Shown: positions 32,666 through 44,850, numbered from the stretch's first letter. The stretch: 64,000 bases of DNA from Acheta domesticus (GCA_031308135.1 JAHLJT010009436.1:139212303-139276302), one strand, 5' to 3'. Translations and numbers: made by a program. The notes: a model not told the origin generated them from the sequence alone.

Positions 32666-32930
32666 GTTTCTTGGAAACAAAATCATTTAAAATCATCAGG
32701 CCCATTAACGTCACTTAACTGACGCTCCCTGCCCCCAAAGTTAATTCCGCTACCTTTTTACACCTTGGGGAACTTCGATCCCAGCCTCCACTTCCTAACT
32801 GCGTTGTGACTTGGAAGCCGTATCCCAAGAGCCAGGAGTCCAAGAACGTTCTGCCTGTGTATGCCCGTGGTGGTGCTTGAACCCTGATACTGGCAGGGAG
32901 ATTTGGATGCGAACAGGTGGCGCTCACATA

Positions 32931-33106
32931 TACTGCGATTTATTCAACTTGGCCCCTGGCAGGTATCAGCTGTTGACGGTTTCATCCATTCGGGAGCTTC
33001 AACGTCACCATAGTGACGTCTCTGTAGCGACATATAAGCTCCCGACTGGATGAAACCGTCAACATCTGATACCTGCCAGGGGCAGAGTTGAATAAATCGC
33101 AATGTA
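32931..33106. mobile_element. Foldback MITE with ~85-bp inverted repeats
   Basis: The left arm 'tgcgatttattcaactt', 'cccctggcaggtatcag', 'ttgacggtttcatcca' is repeated inverted on the right, ending 'aataaatcgcaatgta'. The loop itself contains a small palindrome (ACGTCAC-CATA-GTGACGT). A partial extra copy of the inner motif ('tgatactggcaggg', around 32,885) lies just outside the left arm. Confidence 0.8.
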
Positions 33107-33126
33107 GACCCCCTTAAAGGACTTAC

Positions 33127-33198
33127 TCGCCCTGGGACGCAGGCAGTCTCCACACAAGGAGGACTCGGAGGGTCACTGGTGGATTCAGCGGTGGCCAT
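33127..33198 (-). CDS. Candidate short coding exon with strong Kozak and donor
   Basis: On the minus strand GCCATGG (start codon ATG at 33,196-33,198) opens a 24-codon frame starting 'MATAESTSDPPSPPCVETAC'. The frame runs to a perfect donor, CGA|GTAAGT (33,121-33,126 is its reverse complement). An acceptor-like 'actctag' lies about 20 bp upstream of the ATG. The product is not recognised; repeat origin is possible given the adjacent MITE. Confidence 0.3.
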
Positions 33199-35200
33199 GG
33201 CTCCCCCAAAAGCCTAGAGTTTTCGTTTACCTTTCTTTATTTGACAAAATTGATTTAAATATTCATTTACGCTCGAATTTTGTAATTGTTTAAACAATAA
33301 TATTGCATAGTATCATAAACAGAACATAAAGTATATACAATACAATCACATATATGTTTATTATTTAACAAAAATCTACGAATACCCCCTCCCAATTATT
33401 GGCTAGATCCGCCCCCTGCGTAGGGTAATGGATACAACATGGGGGTTGGGATAGGCTCCATCTTGCAAGAACATCAAAGCAAGCATGTTCACGGCAAGAT
33501 TCGAACCAGCAGATACCGCAGCTCATGACTGCTGCCCACGGGTTACGGCCAACACTTTTTTTATTAACAAAATATTAGATGCTTAATAGATAATAAGTTG
33601 TCTTTCGGAATATAAGAATTATTATATTACTTTTATTTAATTATAAACAAGTAAAATAAAATGGCGAAACTTCGTGCAATCTTTTCTTCTTCTTTTGTTT
33701 CCCGAACCATCGTAATCCGCGAGTCGCTTGGCGATTGCAGTTCTGAACTGAGCAAAAAGGTTTCAAAATCTTGATTCCTGGATATCTTGGTTTTGCAGAG
33801 CCATACATTGGGTAACGCAACCTTTGCCTCCCTTTCTTTTGCAGTTTATTCTAACACGTCTTACGACAGCAACATTTCCGACCATTTGTGTTTAGACTGG
33901 GCCTGAATCATGTGACTGGTGCGTCTAAGCCAGACCTGCACAGCATTTTGCACTTTCACTGACCCCAGGAGCTGCGTGCGGGCAACTCGGGTGCAAATGA
34001 GAAAATCGATGAAGGGTGGGGATGAGACCCAATCTACGAGTGGGGACCACCAATCAGAATGCGCAATTCGAAAGATAGCGCGTGAATTTAAAGAGCAATC
34101 GGCACGAACATGACGGTCATATACAGTTCAAGTAATATTGACTTTTGTATTATATTGCAAATGTTTATTCTCGGTATATGATAGGGCGAAATATGAAACT
34201 ACAACGAATTATACATATTAGATTTCGACACCAAGTATTATAATTGCTTGTAGGGCTTATAATGTCATTCGCTTTGCTACGATGTAATCTCAAATTTAGT
34301 GTTGTGTTAAACACAAAATTTTGATACTGAATTGTTTTTGTTTGATGATGACAGCAATAAAATATTTTTTATTAACTATGTTTAATTGAATAAGACGGTT
34401 ATCTCAAAGCAAAAACATATTGTTCTTAAAAAAATCGTGATTATTTTCTGTTCTAATTTCTGACAAGAGAGTAGAGTCGTGTACGAGATCGTATAAAAAT
34501 ATAAAGCCCTTTGCATTCTATTTAACCAATACCCAGGATTATCTTATGATTGTCCGTAACATATCGTCACAAAAGTTTGCTCGTTGATCTCTTTTATTCA
34601 GTTTCATCATAGGGAAAAATGGTCACAAATGTGGTATTAAACATTACCCTTCTTGGAATTGCCACACATTCTATTTTATGTCAATCTTGATGTGAGAGAT
34701 TGCTCTCATGATTTTGTTCATTTTTCTATGATTTGGAGATTATAACATTCCTGATGAACAATCAATTATTAAATTGCAATTTTGAGTTAGATAGAATTAA
34801 ATAATATTTTTTCTTATATATAAGCATATATTTTAAAGCTATTGCTTTAAAATATCGCTTAAGAGCCGCAATGAGCATGTTATTTTCTTTAAAAAAATTA
34901 GAAAATGGAAATACATACAGTGGTGGATACAAAGGTACAGATAGATACAGTAATGCACAGAACGTAAACAGTGAATTATGACCCTGGTAACTTGAAAAAC
35001 TAGACATAATCCATTTAAACAAATGTGCATATAATTTTGAAGCATGGATCATTATTAAACGCCCAGGCATTCATTCTACGCGCCGCGTCGTGCTACGTCA
35101 GACTTCTCCCCTCCCCGCAAAGCTTCGTACCACTACTTGCACTTTCGGCGCTGCCACGGGCAGACGACCGGCTCACAAGTGCAGAATGCCCGCGGGAGCA
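33199..35200. other. No supported gene; possible tRNA-like fragment
   Basis: Around 33,480-33,545 the minus strand contains a box B-like 'ggttcgaatcttgcc' preceded by tRNA-like sequence, probably a decayed SINE. A GC-rich transposon-end-like segment ('ggctagatccgccccctg', around 33,402-33,419) adjoins it. The rest is AT-rich. Confidence 0.4.
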
Positions 35201-35204
35201 GGCG

Positions 35205-35390
35205 TTGTGCAGGTCTGGTCTAAGCCGTTCTCCAAAATTGCCGATTTTCTCCAAAATTGATATTCCCTGATCGATCTGGCTGATGTCGCGGCCCCTGGAA
35301 TTTGAAACTGATATTTTAATTTTGGGGGGTACTTTGCATGAAGCCCCTGGGACGTATTCAAAATTTAAAAATGTGGCGCCAATTTCCATT
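35205..35390 (+). repeat. Family A-related fragment
   Basis: 'aattgatattccctgatcgatctggctga', the GC-rich 'gtcgcggcccc' and 'gggggtactttgcatgaagcccc' follow in the order of family A/A2 internal modules at 11,170-11,270. Confidence 0.6.
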
Positions 35391-35925
35391 AAATATTCTC
35401 GTTGAATAGTCTTAAGGGCATTTAAGGGAATGGAGAAGGTCATGGGAAGGCTAGAGGAATGGCTTCTTCCTACAACTACAATTATAAAAATACAATTTTT
35501 TCTTAATGGAATGTGTTAATCACAAAAAGATCTGAAAATAAGGTCATGTTGAATTTTACGAAAATATGAGTATTTTTTTAGTAATTTGGCGACAGAAGGA
35601 GTCGACCGCTCCCAATTTACTGGGTTTCCTGAACCTAAAATGAATAGTGCTGCTAAGCAGTTGGATGCATCGTGAGTTAGAATTTGTATATTATTTCATA
35701 TTTCTCTATTCGTTTCTTCTTCGAGCTTTTGTTATAATTTTTAAATTTAATCTTTAGAAATTATTTAAAATATTTTAAATTGAGCCCTTTAATTGAGTTA
35801 AATGTGAAAAGGAATAGATGATTTCGCTCTGCTTAATGAGGTGTGGGAATAAAAAGTAATGCTTATAAAAGCGAAGTAATTTTGATGCGTATAAAATATT
35901 ATATTTAACAATTATATTTTAACTT
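35391..35925. other. No recognisable feature
   Basis: AT-rich spacer between two family A copies. Confidence 0.5.
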
Positions 35926-37402
35926 TCCCGTATACGTACGTATATACGGAGTAATATACGTAATATAGGGAAAGTTATGTAATGCTGTGGAAAATCGTTA
36001 TCGAGATTTTAACGGGTCCCCTGATACCGAAAAAGTTGTTCTTTTCAAAACGTCCGTCCGTCCGTCTGTCTGTCCGTCCGTAAACAACTCTAGCGCCTAA
36101 ACCATACTTGCGATTTCTTCCAAAATGGATATTCTCCAGTCGATCTGCGTGCACTTGAGGCGCCGCGATTTTGAAAAACTTTCTTCAAAATTTGGGGGTA
36201 CTTAACATGAAGCCCCCCGTACATTTTCAAAATTTCCTCAAAAAACGCTCCAATTTTTTCTTTAAATTTCTTGTAAGGATAAGTGAAATACACTTTTAAA
36301 GGTGGCATAAGTCTCATTTTCACGGTTAAATCGGAATTTTCAAAAATTTCAAATGTGTGAATTTTTTTCGGTGTCCTCCTAACAGTACAAAATTGAAGAT
36401 AGAGATTTTTCCTCCAAATAAAATGTGTTCTTCAAAGAAAATTCCTATCATTAAGGTAATGTATATGTTTTTTAATATTTCCGTAGTTTTCGCGCAATAC
36501 TGAGCGAAATATTTGCAATTTCAAAAATTACAAAACTAAAATTTTTCTCACAAAACGGCTTCATATTTTTTCTTTATACTTTTGGTAGGAATAGTGATAA
36601 ATGTACTCTATGAGATGACATAAACGCCATATTGCTCCATTCTTTTCTTTTTTGGAAAATTACAAAAATGTAAGGTTTTGACTTCTCTCTCACGTCTGTG
36701 ATATTTACATTAGCGACTATTTGTTCACGTTTTGTTGATGAGAACATTTGCTTTAAATAATGTCAAGTAAAGTTTCTCGAGAACCAAACCGTTTTCTGTG
36801 AAAACTAGCTCAAAATTCCGCCTTTTCAGAAACCCTCAAACGCCATTTCCTCATAGATGACTCCATATTTTTACTTCAAACTTTTCGAACGGATATTGCT
36901 AATCGTAATTTATAATATGATGTAAAGTTCAATTTGGTGTATTTTTTTCGTTTTTTCAAAAATTTCATCAATGTAATATTTTTAAGAGCTCTTTCACACA
37001 CCCATTTTCATCAATTTGTAAATACTATAGTATTTATGAAATGTACCTTAAAAGAGTTCTAAATATGTTTTTCGAAAACTGAAAAATTGTCGGTGAAAAA
37101 GAGCTTCAAATTTCGCGTTTACAGTAGCACTTAAACTACGTTTTCTTAAAAACGGCTTCAAATTTGTCAATGAAAATTGCCATTTTGGACGATATTTTGC
37201 TGTTCTTTAATATTCTTAAAATAATATTTCCGTTCTATGATTAGGAAACCGAAAAATTAATAAAATGTCAAAAAATATGCTTTGGGGGTTGATAGACGGC
37301 AGCTGGCAAGAGCTGGCAAGTCCGAGTAGCTAGCCGAGACCAAAGGAAACAGAAAACTAATATGGGAAAGTCTGTACCTTTCTGTAGCACCACTAGTTAT
37401 CA
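35926..37402 (+). repeat. Family A repeat, full-length copy (inverse orientation)
   Basis: The best-bounded copy, about 1.48 kb. It begins 'actttcccgtatacgtacg', has a GTCC tract at 36,051-36,083 and the module 'gggggtacttaacatgaagcc'. It finishes 'atatgggaaagtctgtacc' and 'ctgtagcaccactagttat'. The two outer ends are partial inverted repeats of one another around ACTTTCCCGTAT. No long frame. It is the inverse of 3,287-5,170 and 46,250-47,850. Confidence 0.75.
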
Positions 37403-38769
37403 TTTTATGCGATGTTCCTTAAACTTGAGAAATTTGTTGTTTAAAGATAGGTAGCATTTAGGTTTTTAAAGGTAGAGGAGCTTTCAAGGATTTCACAATA
37501 CCAATAAGAGGAAGAAAATTTTCCATACCAAGCATTCTCTCGTTATGATTTATTCGATGAAAATACAAATATATTTTCTATGAATAATTAAAAAACTTTG
37601 TATGCTGATTTTGTAAATAAAAAAAACCATTTTCAAAACAATACGCAATCCCATGTTTTGAGTGATACGTGATTTCAACTTTTGAATGAGAAAAATATTT
37701 AATGCAATACCTGACTGAAATGGGTTCGCTTGAAAACAAAACATGCACACAATGAATGTTTCTTTAATGAGTACTTCTTTCTAGGTACTAGCACACATAA
37801 TTTGCGTCAACTTTGCACAACAGCGATTATGTAAAAGGACAATTGTGTAGCCCATACTCAACTTTATGTCAACATAGCATACTCCATGCCACTTCGAATA
37901 TGTCATCTTGAGATAAAACATGAGGATTTGCTTTGTTCTTTGTTCCTTTTACCTTGTTCGAATGCTTTGTGAACTAAATGCAATGACTTGCATTTTAAAA
38001 GTATCATGGCACTTTCAAACTATGATTTCTGCCCTTTACGTGAAGGAATGTCATTTAATTTCAGATCTGATGTAATCCCAATGATGAGGTGTTTTGAATA
38101 TTGACAATTAAAATACAATTATAGAAAAAACTACAGTCAATTTATTATCATTTGTTTGAATATAAATATTTTGGAATACAAATTCGTATTACTGTTGAAT
38201 TGGTAAACAGGGTTTTCATAACAATACAGTTGGCAACATAGACTTTTATTGACCTACCCTCACTATTCCCCACATTCACAGAAACTGTAATATCTGATTG
38301 TAGATTAAGGAGACAAATCTTATTTATTAATTTGATTATTTATTATCATTAACACGAAAATGTAAGTTTTTAAATAGTAAAGGGAATTAATTTATACAAA
38401 CCCTGACGTTAAAATTGTATGTCATTATCTACTTGTCCCTCCTCAAGGCGCTAATCCTCCTTCCTCGGTTGTGAATCCCTCCTCTCCAAACCTGCGTTGC
38501 TCCAGTATTTTGTTCATTAATTTATGTTTGATCCTTAGGCTTCATTTCATTCTTAATTTCACCCTTAAAGAAAAATATAATCAAATAAATATGGCCCTAT
38601 ATAAATTTATAGAAAGTCAAATTACTGTGGGTAACAAATTGGGGAAATAAAATTGAGGTAAAATTCGCGTACATTTCGCGAACCTGTCTTGTTCCCATCA
38701 TCAGATACTGAAAACATAGAAAGTCATACATGATTAAATAAATAGTTTCATTTATTTGAACTCGTGACA
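37403..38769. other. No recognisable feature
   Basis: AT-rich, short frames only. Confidence 0.5.
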
Positions 38770-38825
38770 CAGTGGCGTAGCGTGGGTGTCAGCCATCCGG
38801 AGCAGAGGAAAATTTTGCCTCCTTT
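38770..38825 (+). mobile_element. hAT-like transposon terminus
   Basis: CAGTGGCGTAGCGTGGG followed by 'tgtcagccatccgg'. The inverse at 41,715-41,755 ends CTGCGCCACTG. They look like ends of one superfamily, but 8-bp flanks do not match, so I do not join them into one element. Confidence 0.5.
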
Positions 38826-39574
38826 ATATTTACGTATGTCAATTTTAAATACTAAAATACACAAGCTTGAACAATGTAGTAGCTAGTGAAACGTAAATTA
38901 CATAAATAAAACATGTAAATGAAATATTTAATACATAGTCGAATGTATACGTACAAGAACAATACAATTTTCAACAAACTTGAATAATTTAACAATCACT
39001 ACACTTACTTAAGAGCACTAAAATCAAGTATGGAAAGCGCATACATGTATGCGATTAAGTTTATGAATTGGACGACGGTCGGTCTATCAATGAAACTTTC
39101 TCTGAATTGTCAAAGTGTCGCTCACAGACTTCCTTGAAAGGACTTACCTGTATTTTAATCTAATTCGCATGTTATTTTACAATATTGAACACTATTCTTT
39201 TTATGATAGAAGTCATTCTCGTTGAATATTAGTCATAAACAATCCAAACACAAAATAGAATCCCTACTGACGTTGATGCTCGACGCTATAATGAGCAAGA
39301 TGTCATTATTATATTCATTTCTAGTCGTCACAAAATTAGTACAATGAAAGATTCCGTGCTCATTTCAATCGACCCGAATCGTGGGTGCGATAAAAATATG
39401 AAATGAAATGGTTCAAACTTTTACAAGATATTATTCTTATGTTCGATTATTCCCATTTAAAGAGAGCGTTTGAACTTGATGCCTTTATGATGATTGTTTA
39501 TGTTTTCTCTGTGTCCAAATTTTCTTCATATGTTCACTGTGTTGTTTCTTTCGCTCCGCTGTCCATTTGCAAGA

Positions 39575-39575
<1 letters not shown>
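38826..39575. other. No recognisable feature
   Basis: AT-rich sequence between the hAT-like end and the LINE array. Confidence 0.5.

Positions 39576-39617
<42 letters not shown>
39576..39617. repeat. (ATT)n microsatellite, 3' boundary of LINE copy A
   Basis: Pure ATT/TAA repeat at the downstream (minus-strand) side of LINE copy A. Confidence 0.95.
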
Positions 39618-39618
<1 letters not shown>

Positions 39619-40118
39619 CACTACATTACGACTAAAGATGTTATGAGTCGGCTAAATATAAAATCTACTCCAGGTTGCAACCAGCTACCTAAGGAGCAGG
39701 TCCGGTGACTGTCAGTGCCTCTACAATATTTTGCGCAAAATGTGGGCTGTTCCAAATAAAGAAATTTCTTGCACTTCCCAGTCTTTAGAATTACCGGGGA
39801 GTTTAGACAAGTTCTTACTCAAATTTTGCGGAACAAATCCCAGAGCTCCGATTACTATCGGTACGACAAGTGCTTTTACGCCCCACATTCGGCTGATCTC
39901 GATTTCCAATCACTTGCATTTAAGACGTTTCTCTGCCTCCTTGGTAACGACGTTTTGATCGCAAGGTACAGCAACATCGACAAGTAAACAGGATTTTTTC
40001 TCCAAACCCGGATAACTATATTCGGTTTGTTTGCCGCTATCGTGCGATCAGTTTGAATTTGTTGGTCATACAATATCGTACACAATCCAACAGACGTCAC
40101 CGGTTTTGGTGGGTGTTG

Positions 40119-40121
<3 letters not shown>
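39618..40121 (-). pseudogene. Dong/R4-like LINE, 3' end, copy A
   Basis: Minus-strand frames give the restriction-like endonuclease region and C-terminal domain of an RLE-type LINE. First comes 'ANKPNIVI' (around 40,020-40,045), where the family has the catalytic K/R-P-D, so Asp is replaced by Asn. Next is 'VVPIVIGALGFVP' (39,825-39,870) and 'GTAHILRKIL' at the C-terminus (39,721-39,750). A short 3' region then reaches the TAA repeat. It is 5'-truncated and frameshifted, and lies between two TAA tracts. It is more diverged than copy B. Confidence 0.7.

Positions 40122-40157
<36 letters not shown>
40122..40157. repeat. (TTA)n microsatellite between LINE copies
   Basis: TAA-type repeat forming the 3' side of copy B and the 5' side of copy A. 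Confidence 0.95.
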
Positions 40158-40161
<4 letters not shown>

Positions 40162-41652
40162 TATTACTATTTTTCAAGTCTCTCGCCAAACGAGGTGTAC
40201 TACAGCAGATATCGGGACCTTTTGAGAACCAAGTTACCTACTTCGCTTGCAAACCCGCGCCGTCAGGATTAGACGTAAAGTTATATCGACAAAAACTTCC
40301 TCACGATGCGTGCAGTTCTGAGAACAGCCTTTTGCATTGTCTGAATGTGCCAGTTCTTAAGGCCAAGCCTTGCAGGCGATGAAGTTAGTTCTTCAGAGAT
40401 CAGGCCATTTGCAGAGATGACCACGGGGACTACATCAACAGACACTAACCGCCACATGTCGCTCAGTTCAATAGCCAAGGCCTGATATTTTCGCTTCTTC
40501 TCGGCAACAGAGGCAGCTATGTTTCAGTCTAAAGACATAGGTATGACGACTATAATCCCTTTCCGTGAAAACTAGTAGACCCATATCATATCAGGTCTGT
40601 TGGCTTCAACCCTGCTATCAGTGGTGACTGCAACATTCCACAAGAGCTTCCATCGTTTCGTCTCCAAAACTGAATCCGACTTGAACTTGTAGTATGGGAC
40701 ATCTTTCTGTACCAACTCTGACTTTGCAACTAGGGCTTCATGAACTATCGCAGCGACGTCGTTGTGCCGATTCAGGCATCTGCTTGTGCCAAAGCAGAGC
40801 ACCCGCCCATTATGTGTTGGAGGGTTTCGCCACCGGGTTCATTGCAAAGGCGGCAGGGATCCTCTACACTCATATCACATACCTTTGGTAATTGCGAGTG
40901 GAAGTTACTTCGTCTTGAATAGAAATGCCGAAGTCATCTGTCTCAGCAAAGAGGCCAGATTTTGTTAGCCAGGAGACTGACGATCCCATGTTCACAGCGT
41001 TCCCTTTGAGTTCAGCGAGAAACCTGCCGTGCAAACGCTTCTGGATCCACTCACTCAGCCTCTCTTCATTGGTGATACAAGGTCTCTCAGAGTCCGCTTG
41101 ATTCAGGTTCAGTGGGGTAAGATTCTTGTCTGTGGTACAACTTGCTTCATGCACAACCGTCGTTTCCTGAAGGCAGGATTTGCGAAGATTGTTGATTTGC
41201 TTCGCGCATAAGGACTCAAAATCCAGAAGGCCTCTACCTCCTTCGTTCCGAGCTAAGTTTAGTCTTACCATTGAACTGTTGGGATGGTGCACGCGGTACT
41301 TGGTAAGAGCGGTCCTAACTTTTCCATTAAGGTCCTGCAGTGCAGTTGTTGTCCAATGAAGAACACCAAATGTTCTGCCACGGATACTGCCACGGGTACT
41401 GCCCAAGTGTTGATAGCTGATATGAGATTCTTTCCATTTGAAAGCGTTTTACAGATTTTAGTGACTCTTGGCAAGACTTTATTTTGAATATCACGCCTCA
41501 TCTTTACTTCACTTGTGCTCAAAAGTTGATGCACCCCTAAATATTTATAGGAATCTTCTTGCCCAAGTTCTTGGTTATTGGTGCCACACATCAGGACGAG
41601 TTTGTCAGGATCAAGGATTTTCCCCCTTTTCACGTGCACTGCAGCACATGAA
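40158..41652 (-). pseudogene. Dong/R4-like LINE, 3' two-fifths, copy B
   Basis: 5'-truncated inside the reverse transcriptase. Minus-strand order: 'YKYLGVH' thumb (about 41,520-41,545), 'SAINTWAVPVA' (about 41,405-41,440), 'FGVLHWTT' (about 41,350), 'VRLNLARNEGGRGLLDFE' (about 41,220-41,275), and a CCHC knuckle 'CRLCNEPGGETLQHIMGGC' (around 40,797-40,855). The nuclease segment 'ANRPDM' (around 40,585-40,605) and C-terminal 'VVPVVISANGLI' (around 40,400-40,435) follow. RT thumb, knuckle, then a PD nuclease is the R2/R4 superfamily layout. Frameshifts at the knuckle and elsewhere make it inactive. TAA repeats on both sides match the known TAA target preference of Dong. Confidence 0.8.
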
Positions 41653-41680
41653 AATTATTATTATTAATATTATTATTATT
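41653..41680. repeat. (ATT)n microsatellite, 5' boundary of LINE copy B
   Basis: Imperfect ATT repeat at the truncated 5' side of copy B. Confidence 0.9.
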
Positions 41681-41699
41681 GTGAAAGTTTGCTGCCTCT

Positions 41700-41755
41700 T
41701 AAAAACGCCGCCGGGGGCGGTCAGCCCCTACCGCTCCCACTACGCTGCGCCACTG
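41700..41755 (-). mobile_element. hAT-like transposon terminus, inverted
   Basis: GC-rich and ends 'tacgctgcgccactg', the inverse of CAGTGGCGCAGCGTA. Its relation to the end at 38,770 is described there. Confidence 0.5.
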
Positions 41756-42037
41756 ACAGATAATGGTGGTCCTTACCTAAATAGAATAAAGTTTGTCTTC
41801 TAATTAGTCTTTACGTGTTATTATTTTTGTAAAAATAAATGGAACTGTATTTATATAACAATATACGACTTTGTATGTTTTTATAAAACATTATGATGGG
41901 AACAAGACAAGTTCCCGAAACGTTTTGAGATTAAAGAAAATATTTTACCTGATTTTCCGAATTAGTTACCAACCATAATTTGACTGTCTATAAATATATA
42001 CTGGACCATATTTATATAATTACATTTACATAATAAG

Positions 42038-43450
42038 CAGTGGCGTAGCCTGAGATTTGGCTTAGGGTATGTAACTAGAGAAATGAGAAAATAATTTAAA
42101 ACTTTAATTATAATTTAAATATTTCTCATTCATCAATACCATTTGTGACTTTGATCAATTAGAGCACACACATTTTTATATTTAAAATAAAAACTGATCC
42201 AGTAAAAGTAATAATGGCTCACGTACTTCATGTAGTTTACTGGTTGAAAGCTAGAAAAAGTTGACGTATGTTCACGACCTAGCAAAATATAAATGTGTGT
42301 CCATATACTTTAATAAAAAGAGCACTATCAAACCCAATGATTTTCAAAATTGTCCAATTCATATCATTTCGAACTCAATAGAATTGGCATAATTTATAAA
42401 ATGGAAAGTAATGATCTATAATAAAAATATAATAGGAAAGAGAAAATCAATCAATTTACAGGCACGTAATGAAAAGCAGTTGACAGTTGTCCTATTTGCT
42501 GCTTACATCAAGAGTTTCATCCAGTATGGCGGAGACAAACGAGGCTTTAGAAATTTTACTTTTAATTTCATGGGACATTACCGTGCTTACACTTGAAATC
42601 CAATGAATCTGAATTTTTTGGTGAAATTGCACGAAACACTGGGATTTTCATTTTATCCTTGTCAGTTTTATCATATTTCATTATTTCACTTATATGTTAC
42701 GTGGAATTTTCTCTATTTGATGATCCCCTATTTTCATTATGGCTAGAAAATACAAGCCCTTGTCTTCCAAAAAAGCATACAACTCGAATGAAGTGTGACA
42801 GAATTTCCCTATTTTTCCTTATACCACCGTTGTATTGCTCAACATAGCCTGTGTTGGCTGTTTAAATAAAATTCTATCCTCTCATATTTTTTACAAGTAT
42901 TTTCAACTGTTTCTCACGTTCTATAATTTGTGCACAAAAATACGACTCCATAATTATGTAGGCACTTTGGATCGCGTGGTGCTCGCCATTCCAGGGCACA
43001 GATGTGTATTGCACAGTCACATACCCTTGTGCATTCAACCAGCACAATCCCTAACCTAAATTGGCTACAAATATATAGTAGATAAATGCATTAAAATAAG
43101 GTAATAAAACTTAAATAAAGGGACAATGTTCATTAATTAACCTTGTTCTCTTACAAACACCGAAGAGAACAATGAAGTTTCGTAAAGTTTCGCTTTCTCG
43201 TAGGCACCTTGGATGTAACGGGTCACGGTGCATCTGATTCACAGCGCAGGCTTGGCGGCATTTCAAAATGATTCGTTCATCCTTGTGAAGAATCGAGTTC
43301 TCAATGGCGCAATGTTTGAAATGTAATGAAATATTTTGTAGTAGAAAAAGAAAATAACAAGTTGATAATTTACAATCATTTTAAAATAAAATAGCTGATA
43401 TTGTCAGGGTATGTAACACATCACCCACATCCATGGACGCTACGCCCCTG
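42038..43450. mobile_element. Non-autonomous hAT element with 8-bp target duplication
   Basis: Starts CAGTGGCGTAGCCTG and ends GGACGCTACGCCCCTG, an imperfect terminal inverted repeat. It is flanked on both sides by ATAATAAG (42,030-42,037 and 43,451-43,458), a perfect 8-bp duplication diagnostic of hAT insertion. 'gggtatgtaacaca' near the right end mirrors 'gggtatgtaac' near the left only as a direct motif. The 1,413-bp interior has no transposase. Confidence 0.85.
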
Positions 43451-43458
43451 ATAATAAG

Positions 43459-44165
43459 ACTTATAACTAGGGAGAGGATTTTTATGTCCTAAAAAGTCTT
43501 GAAAAGTGCTTTTAAAAATATGCATTTACGATCTAAAAATTCTGAAATATGTCCTTTTATTTGCAAATAAAAATAACAATATTTAGTTTCCTGAATAAAT
43601 CTTTCTTCATAAAATTCAGGAGAAGCATGCTTGGAATGAAAAGATATATTCTTGTGCAAAAATAATACAGCCTAGGTTACTTTGCAGGAGAAATAATTGA
43701 AGTCAATATGCTCCTTAGTGAAGTACATTGAATGACTTGTTTTATTTTTACCAGCTGGTTATAAAAAATAAGAAACATCATACATTTGCACAAGTATTTT
43801 ATCCTCTATAGGAAAGAACAAAAAACTCAAACAAGCTCTTTCTAATCAACGAAAGCTCACAAATGAATAAATTTTATGAAAACATGAAATGTTTTACCCA
43901 TTACAAAATTCTCTATTTTAACAAAATAAGCAAAATATACTTCTATAATTACAGAAATATGCACCAAGAGGAAAAAATTGGCCAAATATGAACAAATATG
44001 CGCTGACGTATTAATCTACATAGCATCCAATTTCAACCAAATGTCAAGAAATTTCACTTATCTATGCCTTGAAGCAACGGAAAAAATATGCAAAATGATA
44101 GAAATCCGCTAGTCCCTAGACATAACACAAGAAAAAAGAAAACAAAATGCTCGTTTAAAAAATAA
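43459..44165. other. No recognisable feature
   Basis: AT-rich sequence between the hAT element and the GC island. Confidence 0.5.
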
Positions 44166-44562
44166 CATAGGCATGCCGTTTGAGAGAGTGAGCTGCGCGA
44201 GTGGCCGAGACTCGTTCTGCTTCCGCGTGGCGCGCGGCGGGCGATCACCCTCGCCCGGGGCGATGAGTGGGCGAGACGAGGCGCGTGACCAGCGATCGCC
44301 GCGCGGGGCCCGAGATAAGGCCTCTTTGTCCGCCCACTCGACGCCCTCCCCTCCCCTCCCCCCTCCCGGGCACCCACCGCACCCCCTGCTCCCCGCCCCC
44401 ACCCCCGGCCACCGGGCACACATGAAGAAAGAAAGGGTCTCCTCAACAAGTGCTCCACTTGCTGACGACCGCTTTCGAGTCGCGGACTTGGAGCGTTCAC
44501 CGCAACCGAGCGGCAGGTCGGCCGGCCGGCCGGCGGGGGCGGGCACTACGACGCGCCGGCGC
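44166..44562. promoter_or_regulatory. GC/CpG-rich island
   Basis: About 400 bp of GC-rich sequence with sharp borders, CCCTCCCC runs and CpG-dense blocks. Overlapping long frames on both strands (44,109-44,609 minus; 44,173-44,772 plus) are expected by chance at this composition. Immediately downstream on the plus strand is a strong pyrimidine tract ending in CAG (44,567-44,600) that would be an excellent splice acceptor. A host first exon or promoter is possible. Confidence 0.35.
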
Positions 44563-44850
44563 TGGTGCTTATTTTTCTTTTCTTCGTCTTCTTCTTTCAG
44601 AACAAACATCTTTGTTGAGAGCTTGATTTTACATTGTGCGGGCGTTTGGCTCTTTCAGATGTTAGTTCAACACAAAATACATAACAACATCGACAGACAG
44701 ACAATAGCAAAGTTTAATATCGATGGGAGAAACTCAATCGAGCAGGCCCGGAGGATATTGTATGGTGGGTAGATAGGCTCACACTAAAATTTTCTAGTCG
44801 GTAAAATATCCACTACGGGATTTGGGATGAGGGATATTTATAATCTAAAC

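Noticed and set aside
38770..41755. One complete hAT element spanning the LINE array
   Set aside because: The two termini are similar, but the flanking 8-bp sequences do not match, so pairing is not supported.
44109..44772. 166- and 199-codon frames in the second GC island
   Set aside because: Mutually overlapping on opposite strands with no recognisable motif; composition artefact.
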